Source: Budorcas taxicolor
Taxonomy: Eukaryota > Chordata > Mammalia > Artiodactyla > Bovidae
Length of the DNA: 64,000 nucleotides
Direction: 5' to 3'
Assembly (NCBI RefSeq): GCF_023091745.1
Contig: NC_068910.1
Span: forward strand, 176,011,170-176,075,169
Below, piece after piece: positions 1-11,100 of this stretch (its first letter is position 1; each line of letters begins with the position of its first letter). The position numbers were made by a program, and so were the translations under genes. Under the pieces are notes generated by a model, which saw only the letters and a program-made list of their open reading frames with translations, was not told where the DNA came from and ran no database searches.

Positions 1-243
1 AGTAATGCTCAGAATTCTCCAGGCTAGGCTTCAACAGTATGTGAACCAAGAACTTCCAGATGTTCAAGCTGGTTTTAGAAAAGGCAGAGGAACCAGAGAT
101 CAAATTGTCAACATCTGTTGGATCATCAAAAGAGTAAGAGGGTTCCAGAAAAACATCTACTTCTGCTTTATTGACTTTGCCAAAGCCTTTAACTGTGTGG
201 ATCACAACAAACTGGAAAATTCTGAAAGAGACGGGAATACCAG
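1..243 (+). mobile_element. BovB LINE fragment (reverse transcriptase part)
   Basis: The + strand encodes a piece of the BovB reverse transcriptase: the ARLQQYVN block, GFRKGRGTRDQI and a motif A version reading FIDFAKAFNCVDH. The piece runs off the left edge of the window. It ends at about 243, where the sequence switches to BovB in the opposite orientation. It is a dead fragment. Confidence 0.85.
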
Positions 244-1503
244 AAAAATAGTCTGTCACTGTTTCCCCATCTATTTGCCATGAAGTGATGAGACCAGATG
301 CCATGATCTTTGCTTTCTGAATGTTGAGTTTTTTTAAGCCAGCTTTTTCACTCTCCTCTTTTACCTTCATCGAGAGACTCTTCACCTCCTCTTCACTTTC
401 TGCCATAAGGGTGTGTCATCTGCATATCTGAGGTTATTGGTATTTCTCCCGGCAGTCTTGATTCCAGCTAGTGATTCATCCAGCCCAGCATTTCATATGC
501 TATACCCTGCATGCAAGTTAAATAAGCAAGGGTGACAATACACAGCCTTGATGTACTCCTTTCCCAGTTTGGAACCAGTCCGTTGTTCCGTGTCCAGTTC
601 TAACTGTTGCTTCTTGACCTGCAAACAGATTTCCCAGGAGGCGGGTAAGGTGGTCTAGTATTCCCATCTCTTTCTGAATTTTCCATAGTTTGTTGTGATC
701 TACACAGTCAACATTCAGAAAACTAAGATCATGGCATCTGGTCCAATCACTTCATGGCAAGTAGATGGGGAAACAGTGGAAACAGTGGCACACTTCATTT
801 TGGGGGCCTCCAAAATCACTGCAGATGGTGACTGCAGCCATGAAATTAAAAGATGTATGCTCCTTGGAAGAAAAGTTATGACCAACCTAGACAGCTTATT
901 AAAAAGCAGAGATATTACTTTCCCAGCAAAGGTCTGTCTAGTCAAAACTATGTTTTTCTCTAGTAGTCATGTATGGATGTGACAGTTGGACCATAAAAAA
1001 TGCTGAGCACCAAAGAATTGATGCTTTTGAACTGTGTTGTTGGAGAAGACTCTTGAGAGTCCCTTGGATAGCAAGGAGATCCAACCAGTCCATCCTAAAG
1101 GAAATCAGTCCTGAATATTCATTGGAAGGACTGATGCTGAAACTCCAATACTTTGGCCACCTGATGCAAAGAGCTGACTCATTTGAAAAGACCCTGATGC
1201 TGGGAAAGATTGAAGGCAGGAGGAGAAGTGGAAGACAGAGGATGAGATGGTTGGGTGGCATCACGGACTCAATGGACATGAGTCTGAGTAAACTCTGGGA
1301 GTTGATGATGGACAGGGAGGACTGGCCTGTTGAAGTCCAGTTGTTGGACACAACTGAGCTACTGAACTGAACTGAACACAGTCAAAGGCTTTGGCGTAGT
1401 CAGGAAAGCAGAAGTAAATGTTTTTCTGTAACTCTCTTGCTTTTTCTATGATCCAATGCATGTTGGCAATTTGATCTCTGGTTCCTCTGCCTTTTCTAAT
1501 TCC
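244..1503 (-). mobile_element. BovB LINE fragment, split by a nested BovB
   Basis: Antisense BovB occupies 244-711 and resumes at 1376/1386-1503. Read on the minus strand it runs from the GRGTRDQI region through motif A and the YADD region to the block after it. The two parts are contiguous in BovB order and are separated by a second, + strand BovB at 712-1375. Neither end is a true BovB terminus. Confidence 0.8.
712..1375 (+). mobile_element. 5'-truncated BovB nested in BovB, 10-bp TSD
   Basis: A 664-bp 3'-end BovB copy covers the C-terminal part of ORF2 (TKIMASGPITSW through the CWRRLLRVPW region) and ends in the typical ACTGAACTGA tail. It is flanked by the direct repeat ACACAGTCAA at 702-711 and 1376-1385. 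The surrounding antisense BovB is continuous across the empty site, so the insertion is clear. Confidence 0.88.
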
Positions 1504-1947
1504 TGAAGGGACAGCTGTCTAACTGTCTATTTTCCACTTAACATAGTAGCATGTAAGAATAATAACTGACTTCAATTTGAAATTATGTCCCTGTTCTTTT
1601 TGTTTGTTGCAATTCATGTATATATAGGTGTAACACATGTGCACACACACAGAGTATTTGGATGTGTGTAATTTTGAACAACAAGCTCTTGTGGTTTAAT
1701 TTGCATTTCCCTAATGACTAGTGATGTTTAGCATCTGTTTTTCTTCCAAGTAGTATCCAGAAAACATATTCAGATTGTAGATTCCCTGGTTTTGTGTAGT
1801 AACTCCATTCTAACATTTCAGTCCTTTTTTGAATTCATTCTTCTGCACTCTGCCGAGGCAGTTTAGCATCTCTGCTTCTTTTACTATAGGCTGCTTTAAA
1901 GATAGGTGTCCTTGCTTTTAAGATCCATCCCACTTGTGTCGTAGAAT
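1504..1947 (-). mobile_element. Probable diverged L1 remnant, no gene
   Basis: The stretch at about 1690-1745 resembles the antisense L1 ORF2 3' region, in the part reading TTTGCATTTCCCTAATGA followed by a GTGATGTT-type block. The rest is AT-rich and unassigned. No coding exon is seen. Confidence 0.4.
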
Positions 1948-1956
1948 TGGCTCTAG

Positions 1957-2592
1957 GATCTTCCGTGGTGGCTCAGAGGTAAAAATTTTCATGCCAATGT
2001 AGGCCCTACGGATTAGATCCTTGGTCCAGCAAGATCCCATATGCCGAGGAGCAATTAAGCCCGTGTATCACAATTAGAGCTGGTGCTCAAGAGCCCGGGG
2101 AGCCAAAACTGCTGAACCCATGTACCACAGCTACTGAGAGCTCGTGCTCTGCAGCAGGAGAAGCCAGCGCAATAAGAGGCCCTTGCACCGCAATTGGAGA
2201 GTGGCTCCTGCTCTCTGCAACTAGAGGAAAAGTCTGCATTGCAATGAAGACCTGCTGCTGCTGCTGCTGCTGCTAAGTCACTTCAGTCGTATCTGACTCT
2301 CTGCTACCCCAGAGATGGCAGCCCACCAGGCTCCCCCGTCCCTGGGATTCTCCAGGCAAGAACACTGGAATGGGTTGCCATTTCCTTCTCCAATGCATGA
2401 CAGTGAAAAGTGAAAATGAAGTCGCTCAGTCATGTCTAACTCCTAGCGACCCCGTGGACTGCAGCCTACCAGGCTCCTCCATCCATGGGATTTTCCAGGC
2501 AAGAGTACTGGAATGGGGTGCCATTGCCTTCTCTGGCAATGAAGACCTAGCACAGCTAAAAATATATATAAGAAAAATAATAATTAATAACC
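1957..2592 (+). mobile_element. CHR-type tRNA-Glu SINE, interrupted by Bov-A2
   Basis: The element starts with the diverged head TCTTCCGTGGTGGCTCAG and shows the GCCACAACTACTGA-type CHR body. Direct repeats TGGCTCTAG at 1948-1956 and 2593-2601 bracket the whole unit, including the younger Bov-A2 inside it. Confidence 0.8.
2254..2535 (-). mobile_element. Bov-A2 SINE (dimer) nested in CHR SINE
   Basis: A two-unit Bov-A2 copy starts, in reverse orientation, with its (GCT)n tail. The 13-bp repeat GCAATGAAGACCT at 2241-2253 and 2536-2548 is the target-site duplication inside the older CHR SINE. The open frame across it is SINE-derived. Confidence 0.9.
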
Positions 2593-2601
2593 TGGCTCTA
2601 G

Positions 2602-2986
2602 ATTTCTTTCCCAGGAAGCTCACTAACCTTATATTCTGCTTTCCTGGTTCCACACCTGCAAGATTCACTCTCACAAGTGTTTTCCCATCCCCTGCTGGTA
2701 CACTAAGCCTAAGTTATCTGATTTTCTCTGTGAATAACATCTTTCCACCCTGAGCAGGTTTGGTATATTTCCGCTCAGATTGTGCTCAGATTGGCCTTGT
2801 TATTGACCTGGAGGCATTGAGCAGAGGCTGTGCAGATCCCAGAGACTTGCTGTAGCAAGTAAGCTGTAGATGCAAGGATACAGAGACTGTGTTAGGTGTA
2901 AACTGTGAGGCAGATGATAAGGTTACTTAATTTCCTGTGTTTGTACAACAATACAAGTTTATGCTTGCTGTCCCAGCAGAATTTAT
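2602..2986. other. Unassigned intergenic sequence
   Basis: No gene, RNA gene or recognisable repeat is seen here. Confidence 0.5.
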
Positions 2987-3290
2987 TTTTTAATAATTTT
3001 ATTTATTTTTGACTGCACTGGATCTTCTTTGTTGCATGCAGGGTTTCCCTAGTTGTGGCAAGTGGGAGCTACGCTCTAGTTGCGTGCATGGGCTTCTCTT
3101 GCTGTGATCATGGGCTCTAGGTGCTTGGGCTTCCATAGTTGTGGCTCCTGGGCTCTAGAGCACAGGCTCACTAGTTGTGGACACGGGCTTAGTTGCGCCT
3201 TGAGATGAGGGATCTTTCGAGACTAAGGATCGAACCTGTGTCTCCTTCATTGGCAGGTGGATTCTTTAGGACTGAGCCACCGAGGAAGCT
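2987..3290 (-). mobile_element. CHR-type tRNA-Glu SINE
   Basis: Reverse-oriented SINE: a T-rich tail, then the block reading GACTGCACTGGATCTTC, ending in the tRNA-like head complement (GAGCCACCGAGGAAGC). CCAGCAGAATTTATT on the left and CCAGCAAAATTATT on the right look like a decayed target-site duplication. Confidence 0.8.
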
Positions 3291-3300
3291 GCCAGCAAAA

Positions 3301-4070
3301 TTATTCCTAGAAATTTGTTTTAATACTGAAAAATGTCATGGTTTTGATTGTAAATTGTATGGTCATCCTAGTGATAGAAAAGAGGGTAAGGAAGTTAATT
3401 TCATGATGAGAAGGAAAGTGTAAATGGAAGAAGAGAAAACCAAGGTCAGGTCGGTATAGAAGTATTAGCAAAGTCACAAACCCCTGATGATGGGATTCTT
3501 AAAACTCCACTGGGGCTATTTTCCAGTGTCTGAGATTCCTAGTATGATAATTTTGTAAGGTTCCTTTCCCTCTCATTTCTACCTCAAACATTTACACTGG
3601 GAGGACTGTTTCTCTTATTCGAAATAGAGAAAGTAAATCTCTCTTCTTAAACAAGAAGTCAATAAAATAAGTATGGTCCTACCACAAAGGCTAAACTTGG
3701 GGCTATATATTAATATAATAAAGATTTCATCTGTATATAGTTTGCAATGATCCGCCAGAAATTCCTTCCATAGACGTAATTGCCAGATTAATGCCCAGAA
3801 GTGAAAGTAAACAGTGCAAGTAAATTTAATAAGAGCTAAGGACTGCAGTGATAACCCCAGGAGGCAGACACTTCAGAGTTTTACTATCTCATTTTCTAAA
3901 TTAAGCTTATTACATGATGGAGTGGAATGGCAGAACACTGTTCTATAAATAGGAAAATACTATAAGAATATTTAATTCTTGAACTTGATGTAATATAAAG
4001 ATTACAAGTGACATTGCAGAAATGTATTCATACAGTGTCCTTGTCATGTTGGTTGTAGTCTTTAATTCTT
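3301..4070. other. Unassigned AT-rich intergenic sequence
   Basis: No exon-like open frame or recognisable repeat was found. The short open frames lack any family signature. Confidence 0.5.
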
Positions 4071-4074
4071 ATTT

Positions 4075-4420
4075 ATTTTAAAATAATTTTATTTAGTTAT
4101 TTATTGACTCTACCGGGTCTTCATTTCTGCACGGGCTTTTTTCTAGTTGTGGCGAGCGAGGGCTACTCTAGCTGTGGTGCGAGGACTTCTAATTGAGGTA
4201 GCCTCTCTTGTGGAGCACGGGCTCTAAAGTGTTCTGCCTTCAGGAGTTTCAGCACAACGTCTCAGTAGCTGTGGCTCCCGGTCCCTAGAGCACAGGCTGA
4301 CTAGTTGAGGCCCACAGGCTTAGTTGCTGTGCTACATGTGGGATCTTCAAGGACCAAGGATCAAACCTGTGTCTCCTGCATTGGAGGCAGGTTCTTTACC
4401 ACGGAGCCATCAAGGGAGCC
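4075..4420 (-). mobile_element. CHR-type tRNA-Glu SINE
   Basis: Same reverse-oriented structure as the copy near 3.0 kb: T-rich tail, a block reading GACTCTACCGGGTCTTCATT, tRNA-like head at the right end. Flanks TTAATTCTTATTT and TTGATTCTTATTT (about 4062-4074 and 4421-4433) are a near-perfect target-site duplication. Confidence 0.85.
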
Positions 4421-4439
4421 TTGATTCTTATTTTGACTC

Positions 4440-5054
4440 TTACTTTGATTCAGCAAAGTTACTATCTTTTCTTCAAAATGTACACTGTGGAAAGAATAGA
4501 AATATCTTGACATGTCTTTTCCTTTAGAGGATCATAATTTACTGAGCAAAAAAGGGCTATGAAAAAATTGAGCAGACAGTAATTTTGTTTACAGGAGAAT
4601 GCTCTGGAGAGGAGGTTTTATCTTTTATATGCTTCCCGCATCCCTTTCGGAGGGCAAATGCTATGCTGAGAGTCCTAGCTAGATTGCAGTTACTGATCAC
4701 TGCCTAATAACTGAATTGAGGTTCCAGGGTTCCTAATTTCTACACGTATTATTATACTATTCATACTCCTCCTTCCTACCCTATTTTTTAAAAAATCAAG
4801 TTATAATTTACCTGTAGTAAAGTGCACAGTTCAGTCACTGTTCTACAAAAACTTTGCTCCAATATAATTCTGTTCCTTCTCCCCTCCTTTGTGCTATTTT
4901 TTGTCATAGAAATATCTTTATACATTATAGGCCCTCAATACAGTTTGTATTATTGCTTTATCCAGTTGTATTTTGAATCATACAGGAGAAGGAAAGAATT
5001 AGAAACAAAAATATATTTGTACAGTATCTTTTATTTACCTATGTAATTACCTTT
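4440..5054. other. Unassigned intergenic sequence
   Basis: AT-rich. No supported gene or repeat. Confidence 0.5.
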
Positions 5055-5487
5055 CAGTTCAATTCAGTCAGTTCAATCGCTCAGTCATGTCTGACTCTGC
5101 GACCCCATGAATCGCAGCACGCCAGGCCTCCCTGTCCATCACCATCTCCCGGAGTTCACTCAGACTCACGTCCATCGAGTCTGTGATGCCATCCAGCCAT
5201 CTCATCCTGGGTCGTCCCCTTCTCCTCCTGCCTCCAATCTCTCCCAGCATCAGAGTCTTTTCCAATGAGTCAACTCTTTGCATGAGGTGGCCAAAGTACT
5301 GGAGCTTCAGCTTTGGCATCATTCCTTCCAAAGAAATCCCAGGGTTGATCTCCTTCAGAATGGACTGGTTGGATCTCCTTGCAGTCCAAGGGACCCTCAA
5401 GAGTCTTCTCCAACACCACAGTTCAAAAGCATCAATTCTTCGGCGCTCAGCCTTCTTCACAGTCCAACTCTCACATCCATACATTAC
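5055..5487 (-). mobile_element. 5'-truncated BovB (3' end)
   Basis: Antisense BovB 3' end. The CAGTTCAATTCAGTCAGTTC tail lies at the left, and the minus strand reads the C-terminal ORF2 block (MYGCESWTVKKAE, CWRRLLRVPWTARRSNQ, MRWLDGITDSMD) as a 138-codon open frame. It has no promoter or RT core and is a dead truncation. Confidence 0.9.
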
Positions 5488-5819
5488 TGATCTTTAATTC
5501 TTCAAGTTACTAGTTCTGCACTCGCTAATGACTGTAGTACTGAATTGGTCTGAAAGAGAATGGGAGGGAATGGAAGGAAGGAAGATGAGGACAAAATAGA
5601 AGTGGAGAGAAGAAAGGTAGAGATTTTGCTGTGCAGAAAATGGAAGAGATTCTCTCTTATGCAGTTAATACTTGGAAGATTCTTCTCTGTATCAGGAGAT
5701 ACACTAAGCACTGGCTATTCAGTTGTAGACACACACTAGTAAATAGATATAGGCCCTGACCTGCAGGCTAATGGGGAACGAAGAGAATAAAAAGGGAAGT
5801 CTTACCAGTCCATCAAACT

Positions 5820-6400
5820 ACACATTAAATTTTATGTTGTGTATGGTATGGGCCCATCTGAGGCAGTGTTTAGAAAAGACCTCTTTGTGGATATGATATT
5901 TAAACTGAGACCTGAAGGATAAGGAGCCAGCTTGGTGGTAGTGATGGGCCAGGGAGGTGAAGAGGGAAGAGGGATCAGGACATTCTAGACAGAGGAGCAG
6001 TATTTGCAGAGGCTCTAAGACAGGGATGAACTTGATGTGTGTGAAGACAGATGGTCAGAGAGGGGACTTCCCTGGTGGTCCAGTGGCTAAGACTCCGTGC
6101 TCCCAATGCAGGGGGCCCTGGTTCGATTTCTGATCAGGGAACTAGAACCCACATGCCACAACAAAGATCAAAGATCCTTTGTGCCGCAACTAAGACCCTG
6201 AACAGCTAAATAAATAAATATTAAAAGGCAGCTAGGAAGCTGACTGCGTTTGAGGCATAGTGAGTGAAGTGGGGAGTAAGAAAAAATAGGCAGGGCCTTG
6301 ATTATGTAGCACCTTGTATGTGATCCCAAGGAGTTCTGACATTACTTGAAGCATAAGGGAAAGCCATTAAAGCAGAGGTAATAAACTGAAGGTCTGTAGT
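5820..6400. repeat. Possible ancient mammalian interspersed repeat
   Basis: The parts at 5820-6063 and 6222-6400 contain phrases typical of old dispersed repeats (ACATTCTAGACAGAGGAGCA, GGGAAAGCCATTAAAG). They are split by a SINE at 6064-6221. I cannot name the family. Confidence 0.3.
6064..6221 (+). mobile_element. CHR-type tRNA-Glu SINE, short form
   Basis: The head reads GGACTTCCCTGGTGGTCCAG, followed by a B-box-like GGTTCGATTTC and a TAAATAAATAAATATT tail. It is not a functional tRNA, since the body diverges after the pol III boxes. Confidence 0.85.
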
Positions 6401-6451
6401 CTCTGTCTCAAGACATATCTTGTACCCAGCACAGTGCATTGCCAACACTTA

Positions 6452-6750
6452 GTCTTTAAATTTATTTATTTCTGTATTTTTTATGGCTGCACTGGGTCGT
6501 TGTTACTGCTCTTGGGCTTCTCGCTAGTTGTGGTGAGCACGAGCTCCTCTCTAGTTGAGGAGTGCAGGCTTCCCATTGTGATGCCTTCCCTTGTTGCAGA
6601 GCACAGGCTCTAGGGCGCGAACAGGCTCACTAGTTGCCGTGCATGGTCTTAGCTTCCCCAAGGCACGTGGAATCTTCCTGGACCAGCGATTGAACCCATA
6701 TGCCCTGCATTGGCAGGCAGATTCTTAACCACTGGACCACCAGGGAAGCC
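6452..6750 (-). mobile_element. CHR-type SINE with 12-bp TSD
   Basis: Reverse SINE from the T-rich tail (ATTTATTTATTTCTG) to the head complement CCACCAGGGAAGCC. The exact repeat TGCCAACACTTA at 6440-6451 and 6751-6762 defines both ends. Confidence 0.92.
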
Positions 6751-6762
6751 TGCCAACACTTA

Positions 6763-7465
6763 ATTTTAATTTCAAAGTAGGATGATTTCATATAAATGGT
6801 TAGATTTGCAGCTCCTCTTTAAAAAAATAAAATAAAATTTGAAGACCTCCCTATACCAAACCCTTAGTGTTTGCTGAAGTTTCAGTATCATCCAATGTTG
6901 GGGTTTTGCTGACAAGTATAATAAAGAAGTTAGAGGGGGATTGGAGTTGAGCCTATCTTTCAGAAAATAATTATAATGCTAAATCATAAGTCTAAGCTGG
7001 ATAAGATGGGAACTGAGGTCTCGAGGGGGCTGATGAATAGGACATGGTGCTTCAGTAGATTGCTCAAAGAATTATCGCTTTAAGAAGTAGTTTCACAAGT
7101 TAACCAAAACAGGAGGTTGTATGGGAGAGTGAGGTGTTAAAGGCTATGATGGCAGGCATGGTAATTTCTGGTGAAAATAAGATCCAGGGTATAATCATGG
7201 GAGTGGATGACTGACATGGGATAGAAGGAAAAGTCATCAGGCATGAGACAGTCAGCCACCTGAGAGATCAGGATAATGACAGGAATTGAGACGAAGAGAA
7301 AGACTTTAAATTGGATGCTGAAGTTTTCAGTGAATAGGAGAATGTGACAAGGAATCAGAGGATGACAGCCTTGATCACTCCTGACAGTCCTGAAGCGGGG
7401 CGGGAGGCTGATAGTTTAGGGAGCAAGGAAGTTAGGAGCCCCTTTTTGATCTTGAGGTACTCAGG
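6763..7465. other. Unassigned intergenic sequence
   Basis: Purine-rich in places. No coding or RNA gene seen. It may be old repeat debris. Confidence 0.45.
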
Positions 7466-7834
7466 TGCTATAGTTATCTCAGGCCACTGAGACAAATTAC
7501 CATAAACCGGGTGACGTAGTCAACAGACATTTATTACAATTTCCGAGGCTGCAAAGTCCAAGATTAAGATGCTGCCAGATTTGATTCCTGATGAAGGCCC
7601 TCTTCCTGGCTGGCAGACTGCCACCTTCTCTGTGTGCTCACATGGCAGGGAGAGAGGGAACTCCGTCCTGTCTTTTCTTCCTCTTCGTATAAAGACATTA
7701 ATCCCATCAGAATTCCACTCTCATGACCTTATCTAAACCTAATTACCTCCCAAAGATCTCATCTCCTAATACCATTGTATTGAGGGTTAGAATTTCAACA
7801 AAGAATTTTGTGGAGACGCAAACAGTCCATAACA
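7466..7834 (-). mobile_element. Solo LTR of MLT1 type (ERVL-MaLR)
   Basis: The right end reads AACAGTCCATAACA, the complement of the MLT1 start TGTTATGGACTG. Internal blocks (TTACCATAAACCGGGTGACG, GAGGCTGCAAAGTCCAAGAT, TCATGACCTTATCT) follow the reverse MLT1 order. No internal retroviral genes are present. It predates the ruminant repeats and its flanking 5-mers no longer match. Confidence 0.75.
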
Positions 7835-7911
7835 ATGAGTGTGTTAGGAAAATGGGGTAAGTGAATTTAAAATCAGAAACCAAGGCTAGAAAATGGGATA
7901 TTTTTGTGAGT

Positions 7912-8551
7912 TCAGGTCAGTTCAGTTGCTCAGCCTTGTCCGACTCTGCGACCCCATGGACTGCAGCACGCCAGGCCTCCCTGTCCATCACCAACTCCCG
8001 GAGTTCACTCAGGCTCACGTCCATCGAGTCAGTGATGCCACCAGCCATCTCATCCTCTGTCATCCCCTTCTCCTCCTGCCCCCAATCCCTCCCAGCATCA
8101 CAGTCTTTTCCAATGAGTCAACTCTTCTCATGACGTGGCCAAAGCACTGGAGTTTCAGCTTTAGCATCATTCCCTCCAAAGAAATCCCAGGGCTGATCTC
8201 CTTCAGAATGGACTGGTTGGATCTTACAGTCCAAGGGACTCTCATCAAGAGTCTTCTTCAACACCACAGTTCAAAAGCATCAATTCTTCGGCACTCAGCC
8301 TTCTTCACAGTCCAATTCTCACATCCATACATAACCACTGGAAAAACCATAGCCTTGACTAGACAGACCTTTGTTGGCAAAGGAATGTCTCTGCTTTTGA
8401 ATATACTATCTAGGTTGGTCATAACTTTTCTTCCAAGGAGTAGCGTCTTTTAATTTCATGGCTGCAATTACCATCTGCAGTGATTTTGGAGCCCCCAAAA
8501 ATAAAGTCTGACACTGTTTCTACTGTTTCCCCATCTACTGATCTTCGTGAG
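7912..8551 (-). mobile_element. 5'-truncated BovB with probable TSD
   Basis: Antisense BovB 3' end starts at the GGTCAGTTCAGTTGCTCAG tail and runs to the VETVSDFIFGG block. TTTTGTGAGT occurs at 7902-7911 and 8552-8561, a likely target-site duplication. Open frames within it are fragments of ORF2 or its complement. Confidence 0.85.
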
Positions 8552-8561
8552 TTTTGTGAGT

Positions 8562-9344
8562 GGTCCCACTCAATTTGTTTTCCTTTTACTTTGGATTCTA
8601 GGAACATTCACTTTAATATCAAGTTATTTTTTAAAAAACATGTAATTGCACCTCGTTAATATCCAACTTCCCCCAAACTTCTATTGTAGACACAGTCTTT
8701 GTGTCTATGATGTTGTGGGAAATTAAGGGATGGGCAGAGAATCTAAGTATGCTTTTCTGTTCTTCCTGCTACTGGCATAAGCAACATATCCAGTGAGTTC
8801 TCAGAGGTCATCAGCAGCAAAATAAGCAAGGTTCCTTTGTGGAGCTACTCCAGAAGAATGTTAAATTTCGGTTAATCTGCAGAAATCCTGGGGCATGCAC
8901 TATACTTCTCACACCAATGGTTAGTGGGATGATGCTAAAATATTACTGAAAAGACATTTTCAGAAATCTAGAGAAGTTAGACACACCCAGGTGACTGATA
9001 TCTGGGGTACAGAAAAAAGACTTGAGGGTGGAAACTAGGGAGAATGGACTAGTTATCTTAAACTAGGACAGCTAGAGTGGGAGCAGAAAGGAGGTAAGAA
9101 ATATAGGACATATAGAAAAGCAAAGGAAGCAGAATTAGGCACATAATTGCCCATTGTCTTTCTTTTTTTTCATTTATTAAATAAAGCTATTCAAAATCTA
9201 ATATACAGAGCTTCTGTTTTTACATGACAGAGTGATTAAAGATTTTGGTGTAGTGTATCTTTTTTTTTTCCCCTATTATCATTTGTATTTTTCCTTCACT
9301 GGAAATGTATAGGGATTTAGGTGATTTAGCTGATTGTCTTTGTG
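8562..9344. other. Unassigned intergenic sequence
   Basis: No supported gene. A short T-run lies near 9163-9171. Confidence 0.5.
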
Positions 9345-9625
9345 GGAGAGTCAGTATTGTGGTTAAGTGCACAGACTGAGCTAGCTGGCTGAGTTGAATC
9401 CCAGCACTACAGCTCAGCTCACCACTTCTTGGCTTGGTGACCTTGGCTGCTGGCTTAACACTTTCTAAGTACTTCCTCTTTAAAACTGGGGTTAATAATA
9501 GTGCCTGTCTCAAAAAGTTGCTATGAGGATCCAAAGAGTTAATGTATGAAATAAAGTATTTAGGACAGGGCCTGGCACATAGTAAGCAAGATCTAAGTGT
9601 TAGCCATTGTATTTATTATTGGCTA
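9345..9625 (+). mobile_element. MIR SINE
   Basis: Near full-length MIR order: GTATTGTGGTTAAGTGCACA, a tRNA-like middle, the core with AAAACTGGGGTTAATAATAG, and the end GGCCTGGCACATAGTAAGC. An ancient mammalian tRNA-derived SINE. Confidence 0.85.
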
Positions 9626-9721
9626 CAGTATTCAGACAATAGATTCCTTGTAGGCAATCCTTATATGTGTTATTAGGGAATACTCTAGTTAATGATATAT
9701 ATGCATAAGCTAAAAAAAAAA

Positions 9722-9915
9722 ACCTGTCCAATATGGTAGCCACTAGCTAGTTGTGACCATTTAAACAAATTAAAATTAATAAAATTAAGAATTCAGTTCC
9801 TCTGTTACACTAGCTACATCTCAAGCACACAATAGCCACATGTGGCTATTTATGAAATTGGGTAGTGCGATACAGAACATTTCTGTCATTGCAAAATGTG
9901 CTGTTAGAGCTGCTA
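9722..9915. mobile_element. Non-autonomous hAT-type DNA transposon fossil (MER3-like)
   Basis: Contains inverted copies of the CCACATGTGGCTATT motif family (CTGTCCAATATGGTAGCCAC at the left, AATAGCCACATGTGGCTATT in the middle, then AGAACATTTCTGTCATTGCA). This structure is typical of a short hAT MITE. The exact family name is uncertain. Confidence 0.5.
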
Positions 9916-10489
9916 GATAGTGAAACCTCCCTCCCATTCCCACAATCCCTCCACCCAGGGGCCATCCCTGTTACAGATTTCTTGCACAACTTCTCATGGC
10001 TCAGACACAACTTTTTTACACAAATATAATTTGCACTGTCCTGTGACTTTTTGTATTTGTAAAATACATTAACTGTACTGATTTTTTAATGGATATATGA
10101 TTGACATGGCATTTCTTAGTTGTAAGTGTACACTGTAATGCTTTAATATATTCGTACTATATTGCAAGACGATTACCACAGTAAGTTTAGTAGGTCAGCT
10201 CCCTACATTTAATCATAGATTTAGAGCATCTGATATTTAGCTTAGGAAGCAACTGTGACAACTTGAAAACATAATTCAAATATAAGGAATACACATTTTA
10301 ATATGTTCGGGAGCAGGTGTAAGAATGGTCTACTTCAGTTTTCTTTCTTGCTGCCTACACTGCTCTGAGTTAAGGGAGTTGAACTGATCATCTTCCATCA
10401 GCATGCCCTGTATTCCTGCAGCTCGCATCCCCTAACGACAGAGATCTCTTGCGTTGTGGGAAAACCTCGTGTAAATACTGGAGGATCAC
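9916..10489. other. Upstream flank of C3orf33, part old L1-like
   Basis: About 10070-10200 resembles a diverged L1 segment (ACGATTACCACAGTAAGTTT), also found near 13495. No gene is seen. Sequence immediately 5' of 10490 leads into the CpG island. Confidence 0.4.
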
Positions 10490-11100
10490 TGTAAAGACGT
10501 CTCCTAACGGGTGGGGAGGACCGCCCCCGGCCACTTCTTGGTTGCTGAGAACCCGACCCGAAGGTCGGCTCGCGCGGCGCCCCCTCTAGCCGCAGGAGCT
10601 TGGATCCCGCCGTCCGTCCGCCCGCGGAGAGCGGCGCCCCCTGTCGTCCGGTCAAGGAGGCGGCGCCCGCTCCCGGGAGGCCGGGAACATGGCGGGGCAG
10701 CCCGCGGCCCCGGCCACACCGCCGCCCAACCGGAACGGAGCAGCGCCCAACGTGGTGGCGCGGATCTCGCAGTGGGCCGACGACCACCTGCGCCTCGTCC
10801 GGGTACTGCGGGCCGGGCGGTGGTGGGCGCGGGCCGCGCAGCGCCAGGCTGAAGGAGACGCGTCCTGAGGGAGGCCCGGGCAGCGGCGGAGGGCCGCCGG
10901 GTCCGGGCAGTGTGTGCGGGGCGGCGGGGGCGCGCGGCCTGGCGGGGCTGCCTCGGCCCCATCACTGCCTTGACTGTGCTGAGCCCCGGGATGCCTCCGA
11001 GGGGAAGCTGCAGCCCAGCGCGGGGCGCCAGCGGGGCCATTGGAGCAGTTGGGGCGGGGCGGGCAGTTTGAAAAAGGAGGGGCATCGCAGGCGACCAGGG
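10490..11100 (+). promoter_or_regulatory. CpG island promoter of C3orf33
   Basis: A sharp change from AT-rich sequence to a GC-rich, CpG-dense block covers coding exon 1 and the start of intron 1. No TATA box lies at a plausible distance, as expected for a broad housekeeping promoter. The transcription start must lie between about 10490 and the ATG at 10689, but its exact position cannot be read. Many open frames on both strands here are by-products of GC content. Confidence 0.85.
10689..10802 (+). CDS. C3orf33: C3orf33 coding exon 1 (residues 1-38)
   Basis: Starts MAGQPAAPATPPPNRNG and ends SQWADDHLRLVR, followed by the donor GTACTG at 10803. The ATG at 10689 has A at -3 and G at +4, a strong Kozak context. 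The first 20 residues are Ala/Pro-rich and low-complexity, while VVARISQWADDHLRLVR is the conserved part. Longer open frames in the other frames of this CpG island are not coding. Confidence 0.95.

Noticed and set aside
6064..6221. tRNA-Glu gene
   Set aside because: tRNA-like heads here and elsewhere are SINE 5' ends with diverged bodies and tails; none folds as a complete tRNA by inspection.
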